NCBI RefSeq assembly: GCF_006715175.1
Contig: NZ_VFMQ01000001.1
Coordinates: forward strand, 3,348,001-3,412,000
Length of the DNA stretch: 64,000 bases
Source of the DNA: Curtobacterium citreum
GTDB taxonomy: Bacteria; Actinomycetota; Actinomycetes; Actinomycetales; Microbacteriaceae
Direction: 5' to 3'
Part shown: piece by piece, positions 1 through 8,246 of the stretch
Layout of the letters: every line of letters begins with the position of its first letter
Position numbering within the stretch: position 1 is the first letter of the stretch
Program-made: the position numbers and the translations under genes
Notes under the pieces: generated by a model
Database searches by the model: none
The model's input: only the letters and a program-made list of their open reading frames with translations
Told to the model about the DNA's origin: nothing

Positions 1-612
1 CTCGCCCACGAGCTGCGGGTCGAGCGCGCTCGTCACCTCGTCGAGCAGGAGCAGCTCCGGCGAGGTCGCCACCGCACGCACGATCGCGACGCGCTGCTGC
101 TGCCCGCCGGAGAGCCGGTCCGGGTACGCGTCCGCGAAGTCCGACAGTCCGATCCGCTCGAGCAGCCGCCGGGCCGTCGCCTCGGCCTCGGCCCGCGGGA
201 CGCCGTGCACCCGACGGGACGCGAGCGTCACGTTGTCGAGGACGCGCATGTGCGGGAACAGGTTGAACTGCTGGAAGACCACGCCGATGCGCGCGCGGGT
301 GGCGTCGACGTCGATGCGCGGGTCGGCGATGTCGGTGCCCTGGAGCAACACTTCGCCGTCGTCGATGCCCTCGAGCAGGTTCACGGTCTTGAGGAGCGTC
401 GACTTCCCGGAGCCGGACGCCCCGATGACGCAGATCACCTCGTGCCGGTGCACGGTCAGGTGGATGCCGCGCAGGACCTCGTGCCCACCGAAGGACTTGC
501 GCAGACCGCGCAGTTCCAGGACGGGGACCGACGCGTCGGACGCACCACGTGCCTCCGGGCCGGTGGTCGGACGCCAGGCGCGGCTCGCCCCCGCAGCGGA
601 TGCCTCGGTCAC
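1..612 (-). CDS. Polar amino-acid ABC transporter ATP-binding protein (3' end cut off)
   Basis: ATPase subunit that energises uptake of a polar amino acid together with the permease and binding protein upstream. The visible 204 codons contain Walker A GASGSGKST, the Q-loop FQQFNLFPH, the signature LSGGQQQRV and Walker B LLLLDEV followed by the D-loop SALD; the window edge removes the H-loop and C-terminus. The GTG start at 612 overlaps the TGA stop of the permease by four bases (GTGA), so the two are translationally coupled. The order binding protein, permease, ATPase is typical of GlnQ/HisP-class importers. Substrate cannot be told from sequence alone. Confidence 0.93.
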   Translation of the reverse strand, partial: MTEASAAGASRAWRPTTGPEARGASDASVPVLELRGLRKSFGGHEVLRGIHLTVHRHEVICVIGASGSGKSTLLKTVNLLEGIDDGEVLLQGTDIADPRIDVDATRARIGVVFQQFNLFPHMRVLDNVTLASRRVHGVPRAEAEATARRLLERIGLSDFADAYPDRLSGGQQQRVAIVRAVATSPELLLLDEVTSALDPQLVGE

Positions 613-1487
613 ACGGTCCCTCCGATCTGCTCACGGCGCTGCTGGCGCCGCGCGACCGCGTCGGTGACGCGGATCAGCGGCAGGCTGATCCCGACGAACA
701 GGAGTCCGGCGACCAGGTACGGCGTGAAGTTGTAGGCCTCGGCCTGGGCGATCTGCGCGCTGCGGACCGCGTCCACGGCGCCGAGGATCGACACGAGTCC
801 GACGTCCTTCTGCATCGACACGAAGTCGTTCATGAGCGCGGGCGTGACCTTGCGGATCGCCTGCGGCAGCACCACGAGCCGGAGCGTCCCGGCGTGCGAC
901 AGCCCGAGCGACCGGGCCGCGAGCCGCTGCGAGGGGTGCACGGCCTCCATGCCGGCGCGCAGGACCTCGGCGACGTAGGACGAGTAGGTGAGCACGATCG
1001 CGATGGTGCCCCAGACCTCGGGGGGCTGGCGCGGGAAGATCCCGAGCCCGGGGATGCCGAAGCCGACCAGGTACAGCACGATGATGAGCGGCAGGCCGCG
1101 GAACAGGTCGGTGTACGCCGTCGCGAGCACCCGCAGCGGGAAGAAGACCGGGTTCCGCAGGCCCCGGACGACCGCGAGCAGCGTCCCGAGCACCGCGACG
1201 CCGATGCTCGCGAAGAACAGGATCCGGATGTTCAGCCAGAGGCCGAGCAGGACCTGCGGGAAGACGTCGACGGCGGTCTGCGGGTCGAAGAACGACTGCT
1301 GGACGGCGGCCCACCCGGGGGTGCTCACCACGCCGAGCCAGAGCACCACCACGACGACGAGCGTCGAGACGACGGACACCACGACCGAGCGGCGGCCGCG
1401 CTGCCGGCGGTACAGCCGGCGCTCGGCCTCCACCGCGCTCGGCGCTGGTGTGGCGACCGGGGTGCCGGCGCCTGCGGGGACGGTCAC
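609..1487 (-). CDS. Polar amino-acid ABC transporter permease
   Basis: 292-aa membrane subunit of a HisM/GlnP-type importer. A cytoplasmic basic N-terminus with YRRQRGRRS is followed by a first membrane helix (about residues 33-55), a periplasmic stretch, and the helices of the transport domain. The cytoplasmic coupling segment is recognisable around RAGMEAVHPSQRLAARSLGLSH, the family's EAA-like loop. GTG start at 1487 lies five bases after the stop of the binding-protein gene, and its end overlaps the ATPase start, so all three form one operon. Same-subunit homodimer or heterodimer use is not decidable. Confidence 0.93.
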   Translation of the reverse strand: MTVPAGAGTPVATPAPSAVEAERRLYRRQRGRRSVVVSVVSTLVVVVVLWLGVVSTPGWAAVQQSFFDPQTAVDVFPQVLLGLWLNIRILFFASIGVAVLGTLLAVVRGLRNPVFFPLRVLATAYTDLFRGLPLIIVLYLVGFGIPGLGIFPRQPPEVWGTIAIVLTYSSYVAEVLRAGMEAVHPSQRLAARSLGLSHAGTLRLVVLPQAIRKVTPALMNDFVSMQKDVGLVSILGAVDAVRSAQIAQAEAYNFTPYLVAGLLFVGISLPLIRVTDAVARRQQRREQIGGTV

Positions 1488-1491
1488 CGGG

Positions 1492-2313
1492 CTACTTCAG
1501 GACGGGGGTGTTGGTCGCCGAGGAGAGCCAGGTCGTCTGCAGCCGCTCGAGCGTGCCGTCGGACTTCAGGGCGGCCAGCGCCTCGTCGACCTTGGTCGTC
1601 AGCGCGGAGCCCTTCGGCAGCACGAAGCCGAACTGGTCGCCCGTGCCGTCCTGCGGGAACTGCGCCGAGACCGTGCCGTCGTCGAGCTGCGCGCCGGACA
1701 TGTAGAAGGCCGTCGGCAGGTCGGTGACGATGGCGTCGATCTGCCCGGACTTCAGGGCGAGGACCGCGTCGTCGTTCGAGTTGAACACCTGCGGGGTGAC
1801 GCCGAGGACGTCCTTGACGCTCTGGATGCTCGTCGACCCGGCGGCGACGCCGATCGTGTCGCCCTTGAGCGCGGCGACCGTGGTGTCCTTCGCGGCCTTC
1901 GACTTCGTCGTGGTCACGACGGCCTGGGTGGTCGTGTAGTACGCCGTGGACATGTCGACGGCCTTCTTGCGCTTGGCGTCGATCGAGAACTGCTGGACGT
2001 TGAGGTCCCAGTCCTTCGGGCCGGGGGCGATCGCGCTGTCGAAGGTGCTGCGCTTCCAGACCACGTCGCTCTTGCCGTAGCCCATCTCCTTCGCGACGGC
2101 GTACGCCACGGCGGCCTCGAAGCCCTTCCCGGACTGCGGCTCGTTGTCCTCGACCCAGGGCGAGTACGCCGGGTCACCGGTGGCGATCGTGAGCTTGCCC
2201 GCGGTGACGTTGCCGTCGGCAGAGCTGCTGCCCCCGCCGGAGCAGGCGGCGAGCGCGAGGGCGGCGACCGCGGCGGTGGCGACGGCGAGGGAGAGACGGC
2301 GGGTGCGGGTCAC
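1492..2313 (-). CDS. Amino-acid ABC transporter substrate-binding lipoprotein
   Basis: 273-aa extracellular solute-binding protein family 3. The N-terminus MTRTRRLSLAV is a lipoprotein signal peptide with lipobox LAAC and the modified Cys at residue 24, followed by a Gly/Ser-rich linker. The mature part keeps the family layout: PWVEDNEPQSGKGFE for the first ligand-binding strand, a DLNVQQFSIDAKRKKAVD hinge region, and the C-terminal lobe with DAIVTDLPTAFYM. GTG is the start. It is the first gene of the importer operon; a TACACT -10 hexamer lies at 2351-2356 on this strand. Confidence 0.93.
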   Translation of the reverse strand: MTRTRRLSLAVATAAVAALALAACSGGGSSSADGNVTAGKLTIATGDPAYSPWVEDNEPQSGKGFEAAVAYAVAKEMGYGKSDVVWKRSTFDSAIAPGPKDWDLNVQQFSIDAKRKKAVDMSTAYYTTTQAVVTTTKSKAAKDTTVAALKGDTIGVAAGSTSIQSVKDVLGVTPQVFNSNDDAVLALKSGQIDAIVTDLPTAFYMSGAQLDDGTVSAQFPQDGTGDQFGFVLPKGSALTTKVDEALAALKSDGTLERLQTTWLSSATNTPVLK

Positions 2314-2350
2314 GGGCGGGCCTTCGTCAGGAGGGTCGGGGGCAGGACGC

Positions 2351-2356
2351 AGTGTA
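2351..2356 (-). promoter_or_regulatory. Candidate -10 box of the amino-acid importer operon
   Basis: TACACT read on the minus strand, 37 bases before the GTG of the binding-protein gene. It fits the TAxxxT consensus of the actinobacterial housekeeping sigma factor; no convincing -35 hexamer is seen 17 bases upstream. Confidence 0.35.
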
Positions 2357-2445
2357 CCGGCGGCTGGGATACCAGCGCGACGCCGGCGACGGCACGTGAC
2401 GCGCGGGGCGGCCGGGCCGGGTCGGGCAGGCGGGCGCGGGTCCGG

Positions 2446-2949
2446 TCAGGCGGGGTCCGCCATCGTGAAGTCGTCGAACGAGAAGCCGGGCGAGACCATG
2501 CAGCTCAGGAGCACCTCGCCGTCGCTCGGCAGGGTCCGCTGCCAGACCCCGCCGCGGACGAACGCCTGCGCGTCGTGCAGCCGGTGCCGGCCGGCGTCCG
2601 GGCCGAGCGTGATGCGGTCGCCGGGCTCGGGCTGGTCCCCGCTGCCGCCGAGCTCGAGCACGACGGTGTCGGGTCCGTGCCACATCCAGATCTCGTCGCT
2701 CGTCACCCGGTGCCAGGCGGACGCCTCACCCGGGGGCAGCAGGAAGTGGATGAGCGTCGCCGCGGGACGCTGCCCGGCGGGGGTGGCGACCTCGGAGGGC
2801 GAGGTCCACGTCCGGACGTACCAGCCGCCCTCGGGGTGCGGGTCCATGCCGAGCGCCGCGGCACGCTGGGGCACGTCGAGCCACTCGAGCACGCGGCCGT
2901 CGACGGTGCGACGGGGGACCATGCCGGGACGGGGTGCGGTGTCGGTCAT
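2446..2949 (-). CDS. Cupin protein of the DUF985 family
   Basis: 167-aa single-domain cupin. Family hallmarks visible are the N-terminal HPEGGWYVRTW segment, the LIHFLLPPGEASAWHR strand, and DEIWMWHGPDTVVLEL carrying the metal/ligand-side residues of the cupin barrel. DUF985 proteins have no settled physiological role; some are annotated as oxalate-decarboxylase-like. The ATG start at 2949 lies 74 bases after the end of the amidohydrolase gene on the same strand, so it may be the last gene of that transcript. The intervening stretch (2956-3000) is a run of GGGGAC/GGAGAC repeats. Confidence 0.8.
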   Translation of the reverse strand: MTDTAPRPGMVPRRTVDGRVLEWLDVPQRAAALGMDPHPEGGWYVRTWTSPSEVATPAGQRPAATLIHFLLPPGEASAWHRVTSDEIWMWHGPDTVVLELGGSGDQPEPGDRITLGPDAGRHRLHDAQAFVRGGVWQRTLPSDGEVLLSCMVSPGFSFDDFTMADPA

Positions 2950-2955
2950 CGGGAC

Positions 2956-3048
2956 TCCTCGGGGGCGGGGACGGGGACGGGGACGGAGACGGAGACGGAG
3001 GACGAGCGCGCGGACGCGGTCGGTCACGGGACGGGGACGGGGGTGCCG
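2956..3048. repeat. GGGGAC/GGAGAC hexamer-rich tract
   Basis: Tandem GGGGAC and GGAGAC hexamers fill 2964-3000 between the cupin and amidohydrolase genes and recur at 3029-3041 inside the 3' end of the latter, where they encode the terminal PVPVP. Short simple-sequence repeat of unknown role. Confidence 0.6.
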
Positions 3049-4397
3049 GCGTCGAACGGGTGCAGGACGCCGTCGCTCGCACGGACCACCCCGCGGACGA
3101 CGGTGGCGACGGCGCGACCGGCACCGTCCTCGACGAGCTCGGCGAGCGCGTCCGGCACGGTGCGAGCGTCGACGTCGAACACGGCCAGGTCGGCCCGCGC
3201 CCCGACGGCCAGGTGCCCGGCGCGGTCCGGCCCGACGGCCAGGCCCATCGCGTGCGCGCCGCCGAGGGTCGCGGCGGCGAGGAGCCGCTCGTGCAGGTCG
3301 CGGTGGCCGTAGCCCTGCGCGCGGGCGATGCGGTGCAGGGCCGTGACGTCGGCCATCGGGTCGAGCGAGGGCGACGACGAGAGCGAGTCGGTGCCGATCG
3401 CGATCGGACTGCCCTCGCGCAGGTAGTCCGCGACCGGGGGCGGGTCGAGCCCGATGACGGCGTTCGAGCGCGGGCAGAGCGCGACCGCGGTGCCGCGTGC
3501 CCGGAGCAGGGCCCGGTCGGCGGCGGTCACGTACACGCCGTGCGCGATGTGGCAGTCCGGCCCGAGGACCCCGAGCCGGTCGACGAACGCGGTGGCGCTC
3601 GCGCCGAACCCGAGCGCGCGCATCGCCCGGAAGGACGGGACGTTCGCCAGGTGCCAGTCGGCGCTGTGTCCGCCCCCGGCCGGTCCGACACCGTCGACGC
3701 CCTCGAGCCCGGGGACCGGGCCGAGCGCGGTCCGCTCGCCCTCGAACGCGGCCTCGCCGAGGTGCAGGTGCAGGCGGAGTCCGCGCTGCCGCACGATGTC
3801 GGGGAGCTCGAGCAGGGGCGCGACGTCGAGCGAGTACGGCGCGTGCGGGGAGAGTCCGGCGCCGGGGGTGGTCGGGATGCGCGCGAGCTCGTCGAGGACC
3901 TGGGCGCGGCCGTGCTCCTGCCACGCCTGGTTCTCCTGGTCCATGACCTCCCAGTAGGTGATCCCGCCGAGGCCGTACGAGCCGAGGACGGTCGCCGCCT
4001 CGATGTCCGTGACGATGTCCGCGACGCTCGTCACACCGGCGAGCAGCGAGGCCTCGGCGCCGGCGGACGCCTCGGCCCGCCAGTCGTGCGGCAGGGCGTA
4101 GTCGACGTTGAACGCGGCGGCCCAGTCCTCGAAGCCCTGGTACTGCCGCTGCCCGACACCCGCCATGCCGGTGTACTGCAGGTGCGAGTGCGCGTTCACG
4201 AGCCCGGGCAGCAGGGCACCCCGCCACCGCCGCTCGGTGAACGTCTGGCCGTCGAGCTGGTCGACGACCCAGGAGCGGTCGCCGACGTGCAGGATCCGAC
4301 CGTCGCGGACCGCCACCGCGCCGTCGGCGATGGGCGGCGCGGTCATCGGGACCACCACGCGGGCGGAGTGGACGACGGTCGGGTGCGCGGCGCTCAC
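3024..4397 (-). CDS. Amidohydrolase, purine/adenosylhomocysteine deaminase-like
   Basis: 457-aa metal-dependent hydrolase of the TRZ/ATZ - SAH/MTA deaminase - guanine deaminase group. Metal ligands and catalytic residues are in place: the HxH pair in NAHSHLQY (about residues 65-67), His in LHLHLGEAAFE, His in HIAHGVY and Asp in GTDSLSSSPSLD. It starts with GTG at 4397, overlapping the stop of the SahH-like gene by four bases (GTGA), a strong sign that the two enzymes act in one pathway. Deamination of S-adenosylhomocysteine or a related nucleoside to the inosine form is the likeliest role by context; other deaminated substrates are possible. Confidence 0.8.
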   Translation of the reverse strand: MSAAHPTVVHSARVVVPMTAPPIADGAVAVRDGRILHVGDRSWVVDQLDGQTFTERRWRGALLPGLVNAHSHLQYTGMAGVGQRQYQGFEDWAAAFNVDYALPHDWRAEASAGAEASLLAGVTSVADIVTDIEAATVLGSYGLGGITYWEVMDQENQAWQEHGRAQVLDELARIPTTPGAGLSPHAPYSLDVAPLLELPDIVRQRGLRLHLHLGEAAFEGERTALGPVPGLEGVDGVGPAGGGHSADWHLANVPSFRAMRALGFGASATAFVDRLGVLGPDCHIAHGVYVTAADRALLRARGTAVALCPRSNAVIGLDPPPVADYLREGSPIAIGTDSLSSSPSLDPMADVTALHRIARAQGYGHRDLHERLLAAATLGGAHAMGLAVGPDRAGHLAVGARADLAVFDVDARTVPDALAELVEDGAGRAVATVVRGVVRASDGVLHPFDAGTPVPVP

Positions 4398-6094
4398 GGC
4401 CGGTGGTCCGTCGACGGGTCGCCGAAGCGGTGGGTGCGGACGTCCGGCTCGCGGTCCGGCAGGTGGCCGGCGGGACGGACGGGAGGATCGCAGCGGCTCC
4501 CCCAGGCGGCGAGCGCCGCGCGGGCGGTCGCCTCGTCCACCGCGGGGTCGACCGGCACGACGGCGCGGTCGAGCTCGTCGCCGTGCTCGAGCAGCATCCG
4601 CACGGCTCCGAGCTGCACCGCGAAGGAAAGGTCCATGATCTCGACCGGGTTGCCCTCGGCCGCGCTCGTGTTGACCCCGGCGCCCCCGGCCAGGAGCAGC
4701 ACGTGGTGGCCGTCCGGCCAGGTCAGGCGCTCCACGCCCGGCGCCTCGGGGACACGGGTCGCCCCGGCGGCCAGGGCGTCCTCGACCGCGACCTCGTGGT
4801 CGACCCCGCCGGCGACCGACACGACCGCGCCGGCTGCTGCGGCCCGGAGCACCGCATGGTCGATCGTGTCCGGCACCCCGGTCGCGCTCATCACCAGGTC
4901 GGCGTCCCGCACCGCGTCGACGAGCGGCGCCACCGCGGAGCCGGCGAACCGGGCCTGCAGGGCCCGGACCGGGTCGACCTCGGCGACCGTCACCCGGAAG
5001 CCGAAGGCGCGGAGTACCTGGGCGACCCCCTCGCCGACGGGACCGGACCCGGCGACGACCGCCGAGCCTCCCGGCCGGACGCGGTGCGCGGACGACGCGA
5101 GCCCGTCGACCAGGTCGAGCGTCGCGGCGACCGTCGATTGCCCGGTGCCGTACCGGTTGTCGAAGAAGGTCTTGCTGCGGGCGTCGTTCACGGCGACCAC
5201 GGGGATGCCGAGCGTGCCGCGCGCCGCCATCGTGCGGAGCGGTCGGAGGCCGCTCGTCGTCTCCTCGGCCGCGCCGAGCATCGTCGGCAGCAGGTCCGGC
5301 CGCTCCTGGTGGGCGAGCCGGACGAGGTGCGAGCCGTCGTCGAGCAGGACGTGCGGACGCGTGTCGAGCATCGCGAGCGCGAGGGTCTTCTGCTCGGCGG
5401 TCGTCGCCGTGCTCGACGCGTGCACCGGCACACCCGCGTCCCGGAGCGCCTGCGCGACCGCGTCGTCGGTCTCGTCGGCGTGCGCGTAGACGACCACCTC
5501 GGCGCCGGCGTCCCGCAGGAGCAGCACGAGGACCGCGGTCTTCGGTTCGAGCACCATCGACACCCCGACCCGGGTGCCGCGGAGCAGGCCGCCGTCCCGG
5601 AGCTCGGCGGCGACCGCGCGCGACACCGGCATCGAGCGCCGGGCCCAGCGGATGCGGGCTGCCGCGGCGGGGTCGTCCTCGGGGTCGCGGCCCGTCGAGA
5701 CGAGGAACACGTCGTCGGACAGCGCCGGGACGGCGAGCACCCCGGGGCGTGCCGGGGTGACCGGGCCGAAGGCGTCCTCGTCGACGGCGGGGACGTACCG
5801 GCCGGCGTCCACCACGACGAGGGTGGCGCCGCGGGGGCGGTCGGCCTCGCGTTCGACGGCCGCGGTCGACTCGGCGGGGTCCCCGACGCACCACAGCTGG
5901 TCGACGGGCTCGTGCGGCTCGGCCGGACGGGCGCCGAGTCCGGTCAGCAGGGCGTCGAGCGCGGCGGTGTCGCGGGGGTCGCCACCGACGATGCGGTAGG
6001 TGCGGGCGGCGACGAGCAGGTTCGTCGCGGCGGCGAAGCGGCGGACGGCTGCCGAGGCCCACGCGGCCCGGGCGGGGTCGGGTCGCTGCGGCAT
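4394..6094 (-). CDS. S-adenosylhomocysteinase-like hydrolase (divergent)
   Basis: 566 aa, longer than ordinary SahH because of a divergent N-terminal region of roughly 180 residues. From there on the SahH fold is clear: EETTSGLRPL, the catalytic-site segment VNDARSKTFFDNRYGTGQST with the conserved Lys, Asp and Asn, the Rossmann NAD segment VAGSGPVGEGVAQ, AEVDPVRALQA, and a C-terminal GNPVEIMDLSF. The YGTGQST form is the one I associate with archaeal SahH and S-inosylhomocysteine hydrolase, and GNP replaces the usual GHP near the C-terminus, so the nucleoside recognised may not be adenosine. ATG start; first gene of a two-gene coupled unit. Confidence 0.75.
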   Translation of the reverse strand: MPQRPDPARAAWASAAVRRFAAATNLLVAARTYRIVGGDPRDTAALDALLTGLGARPAEPHEPVDQLWCVGDPAESTAAVEREADRPRGATLVVVDAGRYVPAVDEDAFGPVTPARPGVLAVPALSDDVFLVSTGRDPEDDPAAAARIRWARRSMPVSRAVAAELRDGGLLRGTRVGVSMVLEPKTAVLVLLLRDAGAEVVVYAHADETDDAVAQALRDAGVPVHASSTATTAEQKTLALAMLDTRPHVLLDDGSHLVRLAHQERPDLLPTMLGAAEETTSGLRPLRTMAARGTLGIPVVAVNDARSKTFFDNRYGTGQSTVAATLDLVDGLASSAHRVRPGGSAVVAGSGPVGEGVAQVLRAFGFRVTVAEVDPVRALQARFAGSAVAPLVDAVRDADLVMSATGVPDTIDHAVLRAAAAGAVVSVAGGVDHEVAVEDALAAGATRVPEAPGVERLTWPDGHHVLLLAGGAGVNTSAAEGNPVEIMDLSFAVQLGAVRMLLEHGDELDRAVVPVDPAVDEATARAALAAWGSRCDPPVRPAGHLPDREPDVRTHRFGDPSTDHRP

Positions 6095-6246
6095 GGGGAC
6101 ATCGTAGGGGGCGGGGGTGGCGGGGCGGGGTGGGGAGTGGCTCGCCCTGGCCGGACCCGCGCGACACGCGCGGCTGGTGTGAATATCTGATTCCTGATGT
6201 TTGACGCCGCGGGACCGGTCTTCGATCGTTGAGCGCGGAGGAGATG

Positions 6247-6420
6247 ATGCGCAGAGATCACCGAGGGAAACGGCTCACAGCCGCACTGCTGCTGATGACA
6301 GCAGGATTGGCTGCCGTGGGCGCAGCAATGCCAGACCAGGCGATCGTCGCCTGGAGTGCGGCGGTGCTCCTGGCCTCCCTGGCGGCGATCGTGACCCTTG
6401 CCATCCACCACAGAAGATGA
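6247..6420 (+). CDS. Small two-helix membrane protein, candidate partner of the bacteriocin-like protein
   Basis: 57 residues from the ATG at 6247 (an ATG directly before it at 6244 is equally possible): a basic start MRRDHRGKR, a first hydrophobic helix LTAALLLMTAGLAAVGAAM, a short loop, a second helix with VAWSAAVLLASLAAIVTLA and a basic tail HHRR. GGAGGAG at 6237-6243 is the ribosome-binding site. The stop overlaps the start of the next gene (ATGA, 6417-6420), so both are made together. No family recognised. An immunity or export-helper role is only an inference from the neighbour. Confidence 0.6.
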   Translation: MRRDHRGKRLTAALLLMTAGLAAVGAAMPDQAIVAWSAAVLLASLAAIVTLAIHHRR

Positions 6421-7139
6421 ACACTGCAGCGCTCTCGAAGCGGTTCACGGCCTTCCTCGTCGGGGGTGCCGCGATCGCCATGATCGCGACGACACTGAGT
6501 CCGGTCCCAGCCGAGGCAGCGGCCGTCCGAGACCGCGCGGCTGAGATCGCGGACTTCGAGCAAGCCCTCGTCCAGAACCGACTCGACGAGCTCCCCGCGT
6601 CAGAACGCGAGGCGGCTGTCCGTCGAGCTGCTCTCGATGATCACCGAACGTCGAGCGGAGCGACGCTCGACGGATCCACCGCGACGGTGCTCGCGAACGG
6701 CAGCGGCTCCGTCGTCAGGATCGGCCTGAAGGGGGCAGGGCTGGAGACCATCTCGAGCCGATCCTCCTTCTTCGACGCAGCTGGTCGCTTGACGACCACG
6801 GTCGAGTTCGCCTTCCGAGGGGACGGCGAGGGCGGCGGGAGCCTCGAGGTCTGGCAGGACCGCGAACTGCGCTTCTCGAAGTCGATCACCGCTGCGGAGG
6901 CAGAGAAGAGCGTCGCGCTCGCCGCACAGCAGTCACGCGCGTCGGCCGGGTTCTGGGCCAGGCTCAACGACTGCCTGAGCAAGCAGAACGTGAACGCCTG
7001 GGCCCTCGCCATCCTCGCCGGGGTGTGCGGTGCCGCTTGCATCGTGACCGCCGGCACGGCGTGCGCGGTCTGCATCGGAGCGTCGATCGGCTTCCCGACG
7101 GGCGTCGTCGCGAGCTGTGTGGTCCGCGCGAGCCAGTAG
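6417..7139 (+). CDS. Secreted protein with Cys-rich hydrophobic C-terminus, halocin C8-like bacteriocin precursor candidate
   Basis: 240 aa from the ATG coupled to the preceding small gene. A Sec signal peptide (LSKRFTAFLVGGAAIAMIATT, cleavage near AEA-AA) is followed by a charged middle domain of about 140 residues that ends in an alanine-rich helix. The last 55 residues are hydrophobic and hold six cysteines, spaced as DC, VCGAAC, TACAVC and SC, with many Gly and Ala. This arrangement (signal, soluble middle part, C-terminal Cys-rich hydrophobic peptide) mirrors the halocin C8 precursor, in which the middle part is the immunity protein. Similarity is by layout and composition; no alignment was possible. 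GC is visibly below that of the neighbours. Confidence 0.6.
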   Translation: MNTAALSKRFTAFLVGGAAIAMIATTLSPVPAEAAAVRDRAAEIADFEQALVQNRLDELPASEREAAVRRAALDDHRTSSGATLDGSTATVLANGSGSVVRIGLKGAGLETISSRSSFFDAAGRLTTTVEFAFRGDGEGGGSLEVWQDRELRFSKSITAAEAEKSVALAAQQSRASAGFWARLNDCLSKQNVNAWALAILAGVCGAACIVTAGTACAVCIGASIGFPTGVVASCVVRASQ

Positions 7140-7180
7140 CGAGCGCAGGAAGCGGAGGATCGGGCCCCGTGCCGGACGCA

Positions 7181-8173
7181 TCACTGCCCAGGCAGCCGGG
7201 GTGGCGTCGACCGCCAATCCCGATCCTCCGCACCCGCGTTGCTGACCGACCATGCCGGCGCGGACGACCGAGACCACGCCACGGCTTCGGGGCTGCCGTC
7301 CCGGCGGTGATGGTGCACGAGCACCGCGACGAGGACGACCACGCCGATCAGGGTCACGACGAGCAGCCCGACGACGTACAGCGTCGTCGCGAGCGAGGCG
7401 AGCCCGGGCGGCAACGTCCCGGTCTGCGCCGCCGACAGGGGCGTTCCGGTGAACACGAACGCCAGGAGCGTCGACAGGGTGCTGTTGCTGTCCCACAGCC
7501 CGTGCAGCACCGAGACGACGACGTACGCGGTCGGGATCCACCACGACCAGCGGAGCTTCGCCCCGCCCCGCGCGGCGCCGAACAGCACCGCCCCGAGGAT
7601 CGCCGTCCAGAGCACGTGCCCGACCGGTGACAGCACGGCCCGCACGACCTCGGTCTGCAGCAGGGACACCAGGTCGATGCCGCGCTCGGTGATCGCCGCG
7701 TTGAAGGCGTAGCCGGCGGACTCGAACGCCGCGAAGCCCGCGCCGATCGTCGCGCCGAGCAGGGCACCCTGGCCGGCGGTCTTCGGGCGGACGCGCCAAC
7801 CGACGAACAGGAGCAGGACGCCCTTGACGAACTCCTCGACGAAGCCCACGAGGACGTAGATGAAGGCGCCCTGGCGCAGGTCGGCCTCGAGGAGCGAGGC
7901 GCCGAGCACGCCGAGGATCCCGCCGACGAAGAACGCGGTGACGAGCTGCATCGTGCTGACGGTCCCGGTCACCCGCTCGATCACGAACAGGACGACCGTG
8001 AACGGCACGAGGAAGCTGCCGAGCAGGATGATCGTCGGCACGAGGTTCGTGTTGAGCGTCACCACCGTCACGACGATGGTCACGGCCCAGAGCAGGAAGC
8101 CGGCGAGCAGGGTCTTCCACCACCAGCCGTGGCGGTGGTGCGGGTGGACGGCGACGTCCGTCGTCAGGGTCAT
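7181..8173 (-). CDS. PrsW-family intramembrane metalloprotease
   Basis: 330 aa with about eight membrane helices after a basic His-rich start. The four signature motifs of PrsW/CAAX-type membrane proteases are all present: FVEEFVKG (helix 4), GFAAFESAGYA, SPVGHVLWT and LHGLWDSN. Members cut membrane substrates such as anti-sigma factors; the substrate here is unknown. The start chosen is the ATG at 8173 just before the basic stretch; the longer reading frame would add 32 residues with no likeness to the family. The His-rich C-terminal tail after the last helix is poorly conserved in composition. Confidence 0.88.
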   Translation of the reverse strand: MTLTTDVAVHPHHRHGWWWKTLLAGFLLWAVTIVVTVVTLNTNLVPTIILLGSFLVPFTVVLFVIERVTGTVSTMQLVTAFFVGGILGVLGASLLEADLRQGAFIYVLVGFVEEFVKGVLLLFVGWRVRPKTAGQGALLGATIGAGFAAFESAGYAFNAAITERGIDLVSLLQTEVVRAVLSPVGHVLWTAILGAVLFGAARGGAKLRWSWWIPTAYVVVSVLHGLWDSNSTLSTLLAFVFTGTPLSAAQTGTLPPGLASLATTLYVVGLLVVTLIGVVVLVAVLVHHHRRDGSPEAVAWSRSSAPAWSVSNAGAEDRDWRSTPPRLPGQ

Positions 8174-8234
8174 GCGGCCATCGTGCTCCCGCCGCGCCGC
8201 CGATGCCGCGGGAATGTCCGGACCTGTACGGACG

Positions 8235-8240
8235 TACTGT
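8235..8240 (+). promoter_or_regulatory. Candidate -10 box giving a leaderless glutaredoxin transcript
   Basis: TACTGT ends six bases before the ATG at 8247, so transcription would begin at or next to the start codon. No Shine-Dalgarno sequence is seen between them. Confidence 0.4.
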
Positions 8241-8246
8241 GTGGAC

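Noticed and set aside
3024..6167. Very long open frame of about 1050 codons spanning two enzymes
   Set aside because: Its N-terminal half is an Arg/Pro-rich out-of-frame reading of the SahH-like gene; only the part from 4397 down is a real protein.
6201..6416. N-terminal extension of the bacteriocin-like protein to an upstream TTG
   Set aside because: The extension overlaps the small membrane gene in another frame, lacks a ribosome-binding site, and would bury the signal peptide 72 residues inside the protein.
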